The notes under the pieces were generated by a model. The model saw only the letters and a list, made by a program, of their open reading frames with translations. It searched no databases and was not told the origin of the DNA. Shown in pieces: positions 1 to 5,245 of a DNA stretch of 5,245 bases. This stretch comes from Alphaproteobacteria bacterium (GTDB lineage Bacteria; Pseudomonadota; Alphaproteobacteria; ATCC43930; CGMCC-115725), in contig VAZF01000382.1 of NCBI GenBank assembly GCA_005888425.1, positions 1-5,245 of the forward strand. The letters are read 5' to 3'. Made by a program: the position numbers and the translations under genes. Numbering within the stretch: the first letter of the stretch is position 1; every line of letters starts with the position of its first letter.

Positions 1-1010
1 AGAATTTGCACCGCAATAAGCGCAGTCTCTCGCTCAATCTGAAGACCGAGGACGGCAAGGCGATCTTTATGAAGCTCGCCGAGAAGGCCGATGTCATCGT
101 CGAGAATTTTCGCTCCGAGGTGAAGTTCCGGCTCGGTGTCGATTACGAATCGGTCAAGAAGATCAATCCCCGGATCGTCTACGGCAGCATCTCCGGTTTC
201 GGCCAGAGCGGGCCCTACGCGAAACGCCCCGGGGTCGACCAGATCGCGCAAGGGATGGGCGGGCTGATGTCGATCACGGGCCTGCCGGGCCAGGGGCCGG
301 TCAGGGTCGGCATCCCGATCGACGATCTGTGCGCCGGCCTGTTGCTCGCGCAGGCAATGCTGATGGCGCTGATCGAGCGCGACCAATCGGGTGAAGGGCA
401 ATGGGTGCACACCTCCCTCCTCGAAGCGCAGATTTTCATGCTCGACTTCCAGGCCTCGCGCTGGCTGATCGCCGGCGAGGTCGCAAAGCAGGCCGGCAAC
501 GACCATCCGACCGGCATCCCGACCGGCGTCTTCCCGACCAGTGACGGGCACATCAACATCGCCGCCTCGGGCGATCACATGTTCCGCCGCTTCTGTGAGG
601 CGGCCGACGCGCAGCACCTGCTGAACGACCCCGATTACGCGACCGGCGCGGCGCGCTCGAAGAACCGCAAGGCACTTAACGACAACATCGGCGAGATCAC
701 GAAGAAGCGCCCGGCGCAATATTGGATCGAGCTGATGAACGAGGTCGGCGTGCCGTGTGGACCGATCTACACGATCGACAAGGTGTTCGCCGACCCGCAG
801 GTACAGCACCTCGAAATGGCGCGGCCGGTCAAGCATCCCAAGCTCGGGCCCCTCAAGGTTGTCGGCCAGCCGATCAACATGACCCGCACCGCCGAGCCGG
901 CGGAGTTGCGTCCAACGCCCGACCTCGGCCAGCACACCGAGGAGGTGTTGCGCGAATTGGGCTATAGCGAGGCGGCGATCGCCGATCTGCGCGCCCGCGA
1001 AGTGGTGTGA
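1..1010 (+). CDS. Family III CoA-transferase (CaiB/BaiF type), 5' end cut by window
   Basis: This enzyme family moves CoA from an acyl-CoA donor to a carboxylic acid acceptor in the cytoplasm (formyl-CoA:oxalate CoA-transferase, CaiB and relatives) or racemises 2-methylacyl-CoA. About 334 residues are visible, numbered here from the TTG at position 6. The fragment opens with the family motif HRNKRSLSLNLK, which normally lies about 65-70 residues into a protein of about 400, so the N-terminal CoA-binding part lies upstream and the TTG is internal. Also seen are ENFR (33-36), SGFGQSGPY (63-71) and GIPIDDLCAG (102-111). Aligned from memory with CaiB and Frc, Asp107 matches the catalytic Asp169, so the enzyme looks active. 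The C-terminal part, with VFADPQVQ and the ending LRELGYSEAAI, is also typical. It is followed 15 bases later by the crotonase-like gene, a common pairing in acyl-CoA catabolism. The acid substrate cannot be assigned; family call is firm. Confidence 0.93.
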   Translation, partial: NLHRNKRSLSLNLKTEDGKAIFMKLAEKADVIVENFRSEVKFRLGVDYESVKKINPRIVYGSISGFGQSGPYAKRPGVDQIAQGMGGLMSITGLPGQGPVRVGIPIDDLCAGLLLAQAMLMALIERDQSGEGQWVHTSLLEAQIFMLDFQASRWLIAGEVAKQAGNDHPTGIPTGVFPTSDGHINIAASGDHMFRRFCEAADAQHLLNDPDYATGAARSKNRKALNDNIGEITKKRPAQYWIELMNEVGVPCGPIYTIDKVFADPQVQHLEMARPVKHPKLGPLKVVGQPINMTRTAEPAELRPTPDLGQHTEEVLRELGYSEAAIADLRAREVV

Positions 1011-1025
1011 AAGGAATCCGAAGCC

Positions 1026-1697
1026 ATGCTCGACCAGCCCATCACGTCGAAGATGCTTGCCGAGAAGGATGGCGCGATCGGCCGCATCATCTTCAACAAC
1101 CCGGCGCGCCATAACGCCGTCTCGCTCGACATGTGGCAGGCCGTGTCGCAGATCATGGACGATTTCAACGCCGACGATCGGGTCCGCGTCATCGTGTTGA
1201 CCGGCGCCGGCGGCAAGGCCTTCGTCTCGGGCGCCGACATTTCTGAATTCAAGGAGAAGCGTGCCAGCGAGGAAGCCGCCGCCGAATACGCCAAGATCTC
1301 GGAATCGGCGCGTGTCAAATTGCAGGATACCCTGAAGCCGACGATCGCGATGATCCGCGGCTATTGCATCGGCGGCGGGCTCGCGACGGCGATCGCCTGC
1401 GACATCCGCATCGCCGCCGAGGGCTCGCGCTTCGGCGTTCCGGCTGCCAAGCTCGGCCTCGGCTATGCCTATGACGGCATCAAGAAATTGATCGATCTGG
1501 TCGGTCCGGCTTCGGCGAATGCGCCCTTAACGATCCGCTCGGCAAAGGTCAGCGTGCGCGAGGCGTTGAAGCCGGAGAGCCAGCGTGATCTCGAACTCTG
1601 CAAACGGCTGGTCGCCGAATGCTTCGCCAGCGAGGACTATACCGAGGGCCGCACCGCCTTCATGGAAAAGCGCCGCCCGGTCTTCAAGGGCCGCTAG
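1026..1697 (+). CDS. Enoyl-CoA hydratase/isomerase (crotonase) family protein, internally shortened
   Basis: This is a crotonase-fold protein; members bind acyl-CoA and stabilise an enolate through an oxyanion hole. The start is ATG 1026, preceded by AAGGA at 1011-1015. Of 223 residues, the first 160 follow the family closely: SGADI (68-72) and GYCIGGG (112-118) form the oxyanion hole, then CDIRIAAEGSRFG (125-137). The ending, SEDYTEGRTAFMEKRRPVF, is also typical. Family members are usually about 260 residues long. Here DLVGPAS (157-163) runs straight into NAPLTIRSAK (165-174), skipping the usual segment with the helix around a 'TARxFxAxEAxxMGLVNxVV' pattern, so about 40 residues seem deleted in frame. 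Residues matching the two catalytic glutamates of rat mitochondrial hydratase are Ala120 and Ala140, so simple water addition is unlikely. It may be an inactive remnant, a divergent enzyme or an assembly artefact. Its neighbours suggest a role in acyl-CoA metabolism. Confidence 0.88.
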   Translation: MLDQPITSKMLAEKDGAIGRIIFNNPARHNAVSLDMWQAVSQIMDDFNADDRVRVIVLTGAGGKAFVSGADISEFKEKRASEEAAAEYAKISESARVKLQDTLKPTIAMIRGYCIGGGLATAIACDIRIAAEGSRFGVPAAKLGLGYAYDGIKKLIDLVGPASANAPLTIRSAKVSVREALKPESQRDLELCKRLVAECFASEDYTEGRTAFMEKRRPVFKGR

Positions 1698-1721
1698 CCG
1701 CGCGGCCATCAAGCTCCTCCC

Positions 1722-2621
1722 ATGAAGCTGCCGACGCACGGCCGCTACGACTACGTCCCGATCACGAGACGGCCGGTCTATGACTGGCCGGAAGGGAAAC
1801 GGCTCGCGGTCTTCTTCTGCAACAACATCGAGCATTTCGCGTTTGGCGCGGGGCTCGGCGCCGACCCGTCGGGCAGCGGCGGCCCGCAGAACCAGAGCAA
1901 TTATGCCTGGCGCGATTACGGCAACCGGGTCGGGCTCTGGTATTACCTCGACCTGCTCGACGAATTCGGCCTCCCCGGCGCGCACAACGTCAATTCGGCG
2001 GTGCTCGAATACTGCCCCGACATTGTCGAGCGGATCCGCGGTCGCGGCGACGAGTTCATCGGGCATGGGCGCACCAATTCCGAGCGGCAGGACGCACTCT
2101 GGGAAGAGGACGAGGCGCGGCTCATCGCCGAGGCGACTGAGGTCGTCACCCGGCTTGCTGGCAAAAAACCCGAGGGCTGGCTCGGCCCCGGGCTGGCCGA
2201 GAGCCGCGCGACGCCGGATCTGTTGAAGGAAGCCGGCTACGGCTACGTCATGGATTGGGGATTTGACGATCAGCCGGTCTGGCTGCGCACTCGCGCTGGG
2301 CCGATCCTGTCGGTGCCCTATCCCGTCGAGATCAACGATCTGCCGGCGCTTGTCTATCGCCGCCATACCGGCCGGCAATTCGCCGAGATGATCGTCGACC
2401 AGTTCGACGAAATGCTGACGCAATCGCGCAAATACCCGCTGGTGTTTTCGGTCGCATTGCATCCCTTTGTCATCGGCCAGCCGCATCGGTTGCGCGCGTT
2501 TCGCGATGCGGTGCGGCATATCATGGCGCATCGCGACGCCTTGTGGATCACGACGCCGGGCGAGATCGCCCGCTATTGCGAGGCGCTGCCGAAGGGCATC
2601 GTGCCGGGCTCCGGAGGTTAG
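1722..2621 (+). CDS. Polysaccharide deacetylase-fold hydrolase, PuuE/allantoinase-like
   Basis: The 299-residue protein has no signal peptide, so it is probably cytoplasmic. It belongs to the NodB/CE4 fold group that includes the metal-independent allantoinase PuuE and many uncharacterised relatives. Visible landmarks are LAVFFCNNIEHF (28-39), NYAWRDYGNRVGLW (60-73), GHGRTNSERQ (114-123), GWLGPGLAES (152-161), DWGFDDQPVW (178-187), VPYPVEIND (198-206) and LHPFVIGQPHR (246-256). The classical CE4 metal triad (Asp, then His-x3-x4-His) is not seen: only His115 sits in the middle motif, and the first motif reads CNNIEH. The C-terminal LHP...GQPxR pattern is like PuuE. ATG 1722 is the first possible start after the in-frame stop of the preceding gene at 1695-1697; no Shine-Dalgarno sequence is seen. 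A 24-base gap suggests co-transcription with the two CoA genes. The substrate is unknown; allantoinase itself is only one option. Confidence 0.87.
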   Translation: MKLPTHGRYDYVPITRRPVYDWPEGKRLAVFFCNNIEHFAFGAGLGADPSGSGGPQNQSNYAWRDYGNRVGLWYYLDLLDEFGLPGAHNVNSAVLEYCPDIVERIRGRGDEFIGHGRTNSERQDALWEEDEARLIAEATEVVTRLAGKKPEGWLGPGLAESRATPDLLKEAGYGYVMDWGFDDQPVWLRTRAGPILSVPYPVEINDLPALVYRRHTGRQFAEMIVDQFDEMLTQSRKYPLVFSVALHPFVIGQPHRLRAFRDAVRHIMAHRDALWITTPGEIARYCEALPKGIVPGSGG

Positions 2622-2622
2622 G

Positions 2623-2659
2623 CGCGCGGCGGCTTCGCCGTTACGCCGGCCGCCGCGTG
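2623..2659. terminator. GC-rich inverted repeat between convergent genes, likely bidirectional terminator
   Basis: The arms 2623-2633 and 2649-2659 pair over 11 positions (nine perfect pairs CGCGGCGGC/GCCGCCGCG, then one G-T and one C-G pair), with a 15-base loop. The repeat starts two bases after the deacetylase stop and ends 17 bases before the stop of the minus-strand lipoprotein gene. That is where a shared terminator would sit. No T-tract follows on either strand, so it would be a non-canonical terminator or an RNA-stabilising 3' hairpin. Confidence 0.5.
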
Positions 2660-2676
2660 GTGATCGGCAGCGGCGT

Positions 2677-3276
2677 TCAGCGCGCTGCTCCGGGCCAGTT
2701 GTTGCGGCGCGCCGCGTCGAGAACAGATTGCGCAATCGCGTGCCCGAGACGCACCGCCGTGGCTTTGACGTCGCCGCCGCTCCCCGCTACCTGGCGCGAA
2801 TCGAGCGCAAAATTCGAGATTCGCTGAACCGCGGCGCCTGAGCCGGTTCGGTAATCGACCTCTCCATAGGCCGAGAGGCTGGGATTTTCGGCGCCGACGC
2901 GGCGCCGCTGGCCTTCGTTGATGTTGCGTAACGCGCCCGTGACGATCAAGGCTCGGCCGTCCGGCTCAGGCGTCGTTCCGTCCGAGAGCACCGCATCGTA
3001 GCCGGCCCGGCGCAACTGCTCGACAATCGCATCGCCCACGTTGAAGGCGACGGCCCGACCGACCGAGGCGGCGCGCTGGCGCGGCGGCACGCCTGGGGTG
3101 CCGCGATAGAGCGAGAACCCGAAGGTCGGATCGAGCGTGATCGCCGCCTGATTCAGCGCGAACTCGCGGACGATAATCGCGTTGGGCCGTCCCAGCGCGG
3201 CGGTTTGCTGCTCGGCGCAGGCCGTCGCGGAAAGACAAAGGAGGACGGCTACACTCGTTCTGAATTGCAGGCGCAT
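2677..3276 (-). CDS. DUF4410-like predicted lipoprotein
   Basis: This is a 199-residue envelope protein of unknown function. The start chosen is ATG at 3274-3276, because it gives a proper signal sequence: MRLQFR, a hydrophobic stretch SVAVLLCLSA (8-17) and then TACAEQ with Cys20 as a possible lipidation site. The -3 residue of the lipobox is Ala rather than Leu, so plain signal peptidase I cleavage is an alternative. A G-rich ribosome binding site lies six bases upstream. The mature part has the pattern I associate with DUF4410: RPNAIIVREFAL near the start, a middle ASVGRAVAFNVGDAIVEQLRRAGYDA, then DGRALIVTGALRNINEGQRRR, and a late conserved-looking ATAVRLGHAIAQSVLDAARRNNW. Members are small, secreted and uncharacterised. 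It is transcribed alone, convergent with the deacetylase and divergent from the polyamine-binding gene. No link to transport can be shown. Confidence 0.8.
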   Translation of the reverse strand: MRLQFRTSVAVLLCLSATACAEQQTAALGRPNAIIVREFALNQAAITLDPTFGFSLYRGTPGVPPRQRAASVGRAVAFNVGDAIVEQLRRAGYDAVLSDGTTPEPDGRALIVTGALRNINEGQRRRVGAENPSLSAYGEVDYRTGSGAAVQRISNFALDSRQVAGSGGDVKATAVRLGHAIAQSVLDAARRNNWPGAAR

Positions 3277-3280
3277 CGCG

Positions 3281-3288
3281 TTCCCCCC
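3281..3288 (-). promoter_or_regulatory. Ribosome binding site of the lipoprotein gene
   Basis: Read on the minus strand, the sequence is GGGGGGAA ending five bases from ATG 3276 (the G-run itself ends six or seven bases away). It is the only purine-rich stretch near a start in this reading frame, and it supports ATG 3276 over the earlier in-frame start at 3384. Confidence 0.55.
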
Positions 3289-3377
3289 ACGACCGGCGAT
3301 GTGAAGCCCGTGTAAAATAGCCTGAACCGGCAATGCCGCAAACCTCGCCGCCAGGCAGGCCGACCGTGATAGCGGCG

Positions 3378-3406
3378 TTGACATTCGGCGGGGGCGCTGC
3401 TGTAAG
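3378..3406 (+). promoter_or_regulatory. Sigma-70 type promoter for the polyamine transport operon
   Basis: A perfect TTGACA lies at 3378-3383 and TGTAAG, which matches TATAAT at four of six places including the last A, at 3401-3406. The spacer is exactly 17 bases. Transcription would be expected to begin about seven bases after the -10, near 3412-3414, which is right at the ATG of the binding-protein gene. The position also argues that the longer reading frame starting at 3333 is not the true gene start. This is a consensus match only; a chance match is possible. Confidence 0.55.
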
Positions 3407-3413
3407 CGCGGCG

Positions 3414-4520
3414 ATGATGCTGTTCTCCGCGCGGATTCTCTGCCTGGCGCTGGTTCTCGCCGCCCTCCCGCTGCTTGCGGCGGGCGCCGAGGAGAAGCGG
3501 CTGCACATCTACAACTGGTCGGATTACATCGCGGCTGACACGATCGCCAACTTCACAAAGGAAACCGGGATCGAGGTCACCTACGACGTCTATGACGGTA
3601 ACGAGGTGCTCGAAGCCAAACTGCTCGCAGGCCATTCCGCCTACGACATCGTCGTGCCCTCGGCGAGCCCTTATATGGCGCGGCAGATCGCAGCGGGCGC
3701 CTACCGGACCCTCGACAAAGCCAGGCTGCCCAACCTCAAGAATCTCGATCCGCAGATTGTTGCCCGGGCAGCCACGGCCGATCCCGGCAATGCGCATGGC
3801 GTGCCGTATCTGTGGAGCGTAACCGGCATCGGCTATAACACGGCGCAGCTCGACCGCGCGCTGCGCGAAGCGGCGCCGCGGGACAGTCTCGCTTTGCTGT
3901 TCGATCCCGCCTACGCGCAGAAGCTCGCGCCGTGCGGCATCGCGCTGCTCGATACGCCGCAGGAGGTGGTGCCGGCGGCGCTCGCCTATCTCGGCCGCGA
4001 CCCGAAAAGCCACACCGAGGCCGACCTCGCCGATGCGATCGCGCTGATCGATCAACTCCGCCCGTATGTCCGCAAGTTCCACTCCTCGCAATACATCAAC
4101 GATCTAGCGACGGGTGACCTCTGCATCGCGCTCGGTTATTCCGGCGATGTCATCCAGGCGCGCAACCGAGCGCGGGAGGCAGAGAGCCCGGTCGAGATCG
4201 CGTTCCGGGTGCCGCGCGAGGGTGCGCAGATGTCAATCGACATGCTGGGCATTCCCGTGGATGCGCCGCATCCGGAGAACGCGCATGCCTTCATCAACTA
4301 TATCCTGCGGCCGGATATTATGGCTGCGATCACAAACGCCGTGTCGTATCCGAACCCAAACCTAGCGGCGACGCAGCTCGTTGCTCCCGAAATTCGCGAT
4401 GACCCGGGCATCTACCCGCCGGAACCGCTGAAACAGCTGCTTTATATCGACCTGCCGGCTCCGCGCACGTATGAGCGCGCCCGCACCCGCGCCTGGACCC
4501 GCATGAAGTCCGGCTGCTGA
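3414..4520 (+). CDS. potF: Polyamine ABC transporter periplasmic binding protein, PotF-like
   Basis: This periplasmic protein captures a polyamine and passes it to an inner-membrane ABC importer. The start ATG 3414 (or the adjacent 3417) gives a clean Sec signal peptide: MMLFSAR, a hydrophobic core ILCLALVLAALPLL (8-21) and AAGA before EEKRLHIYNWSDY. The 368-residue length matches E. coli PotF (370), and similarity runs end to end: HIYNWSDYIA, DGNEVLEAKLLAG, VVPSAS, TGIGYN, FHSSQYINDLATGD, NPGIYPPE-like DDPGIYPPE and the ending RTRAWTRMKSG. Aligned from memory with PotF, the amine-binding acids are kept (Asp37, Glu184, Asp245, Asp276), as are Trp35, Tyr38 and Ser83. Aromatic pocket residues Trp244 and Phe276 of PotF are Tyr242 and Ser274 here, so the preferred polyamine may differ. 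It leads an operon with the ATPase gene seven bases downstream. The extended frame back to 3333 would bury the signal peptide. Confidence 0.93.
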   Translation: MMLFSARILCLALVLAALPLLAAGAEEKRLHIYNWSDYIAADTIANFTKETGIEVTYDVYDGNEVLEAKLLAGHSAYDIVVPSASPYMARQIAAGAYRTLDKARLPNLKNLDPQIVARAATADPGNAHGVPYLWSVTGIGYNTAQLDRALREAAPRDSLALLFDPAYAQKLAPCGIALLDTPQEVVPAALAYLGRDPKSHTEADLADAIALIDQLRPYVRKFHSSQYINDLATGDLCIALGYSGDVIQARNRAREAESPVEIAFRVPREGAQMSIDMLGIPVDAPHPENAHAFINYILRPDIMAAITNAVSYPNPNLAATQLVAPEIRDDPGIYPPEPLKQLLYIDLPAPRTYERARTRAWTRMKSGC

Positions 4521-4527
4521 ACCCGGA

Positions 4528-5245
4528 ATGGCGCTTCTCGAAATCAGCGGGGCGAGCAAGCGGTTCGGCGCAGTGACCGCAGTCGATCGCGTGTTCTTGT
4601 CGATCGAGCGCGGCGAGTTCTTCGCGCTGCTGGGGCCATCGGGCTGTGGCAAGACCACGCTGCTCAGACTGATCGCCGGCTTCGAGACGCCGAATGAGGG
4701 CCGCATCGTCATCGATGGCACCGATATCACCGCGGTGCCACCCTATGCGCGGCCCGTCAACATGATGTTCCAGTCCTACGCACTATTCCCGCATCTCGAT
4801 GTCGCGGGGAACATCGCGTTTGGGCTGAAGCAAGAGGGCATGCCGCGCCAACGCCGCGCCGCGCGCGTCGAGGAGATGCTAGCGCTCGTGCAGATGACCG
4901 GGTTTGCAAAGCGCCGGCCACATGAATTGTCGGGCGGCCAGAAACAGCGCGTCGCGCTGGCACGGGCGCTGGCCAAGATGCCGAAACTGCTGCTTCTCGA
5001 TGAGCCCCTGGCGGCGCTCGACCGCAAATTGCGCGAGGAGACGCGGCTCGAACTCACGGGCATCCAGGAACGGGTCGGCACAACGTTTCTCGTCGTCACC
5101 CACGATCAGGAGGAGGCGCTCGGCCTCGCGTCTCGCATCGCGGTGATGAACCGGGGGGAGCTCGTCCAGATCGGCACGCCGGCCGAGATTTATGAGCGCC
5201 CGCGGTCGCGCTTTGTTGCCGATTTTGTCGGCGCGGTGAATTTGT
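4528..5245 (+). CDS. potG: Polyamine ABC transporter ATP-binding protein, PotG-like, 3' end cut by window
   Basis: This is the cytoplasmic ATPase that powers the polyamine importer. The open frame runs from ATG 4528 to the window edge with no stop, giving 239 residues. All nucleotide-binding motifs are present: Walker A GPSGCGKTT (36-44), Q-loop MMFQSYALFPH (79-89, Gln82), signature LSGGQ (134-138), Walker B LLLLDEP (154-160) with Glu159, D-loop LAALD (161-165) and H-loop TH (His192). The stretches VPPYARPVNMMFQSYALFPH, FGLKQ and the final FVGAVN closely follow E. coli PotG, which is about 377 residues, so some 140 residues of the C-terminal TOBE regulatory domain lie beyond the edge. The gap to the binding-protein stop is seven bases (ACCCGGA), with at most a poor ribosome site, so translation is probably coupled. 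Permease genes are expected downstream. A general spermidine/putrescine or opine-type ATPase is the only real alternative. Confidence 0.94.
   Translation, partial: MALLEISGASKRFGAVTAVDRVFLSIERGEFFALLGPSGCGKTTLLRLIAGFETPNEGRIVIDGTDITAVPPYARPVNMMFQSYALFPHLDVAGNIAFGLKQEGMPRQRRAARVEEMLALVQMTGFAKRRPHELSGGQKQRVALARALAKMPKLLLLDEPLAALDRKLREETRLELTGIQERVGTTFLVVTHDQEEALGLASRIAVMNRGELVQIGTPAEIYERPRSRFVADFVGAVNL

Larger units (their letters stand above)
3277..3413. other. Divergent intergenic region between lipoprotein and binding-protein genes
   Basis: These 137 bases hold the control signals of two divergent genes. On the plus strand there is a well-formed promoter close to the binding-protein start, described separately. 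On the minus strand there is an AT-rich patch at 3311-3319 (TATTTTACA on that strand) that could be a -10 element, but no good -35 lies at the right distance. A CGCCGC/GCGGCG pair (3346-3351 and 3372-3377) just upstream of the promoter might be an operator, but six bases in such GC-rich DNA is weak support. Confidence 0.4.

Noticed and set aside
6..8. TTG as the translation start of the CoA-transferase
   Set aside because: The protein begins in the middle of a conserved motif that normally lies 65-70 residues in, so the gene continues upstream of the window.
400..440. A Glu in SLLEAQ of the CoA-transferase, first suspected to replace the catalytic Asp
   Set aside because: Alignment with CaiB and Frc from memory puts the catalytic Asp169 in the earlier IPIDD motif, where Asp107 is present.
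1527..2735. A 402-residue open frame on the minus strand, longer than the deacetylase gene it overlaps
   Set aside because: Its translation is rich in Arg and Ala with no recognisable domain, and it lies opposite two genes with clear families. It is a GC-rich antisense shadow.
3277..3384. Upstream start extending the lipoprotein by 36 residues
   Set aside because: The extension precedes a complete signal sequence beginning at ATG 3276, which has its own G-rich ribosome site.
3333..3413. Upstream ATG extending the binding protein by 27 residues
   Set aside because: It would bury the signal peptide inside the protein, has no ribosome site and would place the best promoter inside the coding region.
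2966..3508. A 180-residue minus-strand open frame across the divergent intergenic region
   Set aside because: It overlaps the lipoprotein gene in another frame and the signal-peptide region of the binding protein; its sequence has no family features.
3249..4091. A 280-residue minus-strand open frame opposite the binding-protein gene
   Set aside because: Arg-rich composition, no domain, overlaps the 5' end of the lipoprotein gene, and lies antisense to an end-to-end PotF match.

Overview
The window reads as a high-GC (roughly two-thirds GC by eye) alphaproteobacterial chromosome segment. Codon use is strongly GC-ending, and the proteins resemble those of Hyphomicrobiales such as Bradyrhizobium relatives. 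This taxonomic call rests on remembered protein similarity, not on a search. There are six protein genes, two of them cut by the window edges. I see no tRNA, rRNA, CRISPR array, insertion sequence or phage gene.

Left block (1-2621, plus strand) is a tight three-gene run: a family III CoA-transferase missing its N-terminus, an enoyl-CoA hydratase/isomerase-fold protein, and a PuuE-like polysaccharide deacetylase-fold hydrolase. Gaps are 15 and 24 bases, so they are probably co-transcribed. The first two suggest activation and processing of an organic acid as its CoA thioester. The third belongs to a family that acts on C-N bonds of small molecules or on N-acetyl sugars. The substrate cannot be read from the sequence. 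The crotonase-like protein is the oddest gene here: it seems to have lost about 40 residues in frame, and it lacks both glutamates used by classical hydratases.

Middle block (2622-3413) begins with a GC-rich inverted repeat between convergent genes, probably a shared terminator. It is followed by a minus-strand DUF4410-like lipoprotein gene. A 137-base divergent intergenic region then separates the lipoprotein from the next gene and holds a good sigma-70 type promoter facing right.

Right block (3414-5245, plus strand) is the start of a polyamine ABC importer operon. It has a PotF-like periplasmic binding protein, then, seven bases later, a PotG-like ATPase that runs off the right edge. The permeases (PotH/PotI type) would be expected just beyond the window. 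The binding protein keeps the acidic amine-binding residues of PotF but differs at several aromatic pocket positions, so its exact ligand may differ from putrescine.

I found no clear evidence of an undescribed system. The points most worth checking are the shortened crotonase-like gene, the possible leaderless start of the binding-protein gene, and the altered ligand pocket.
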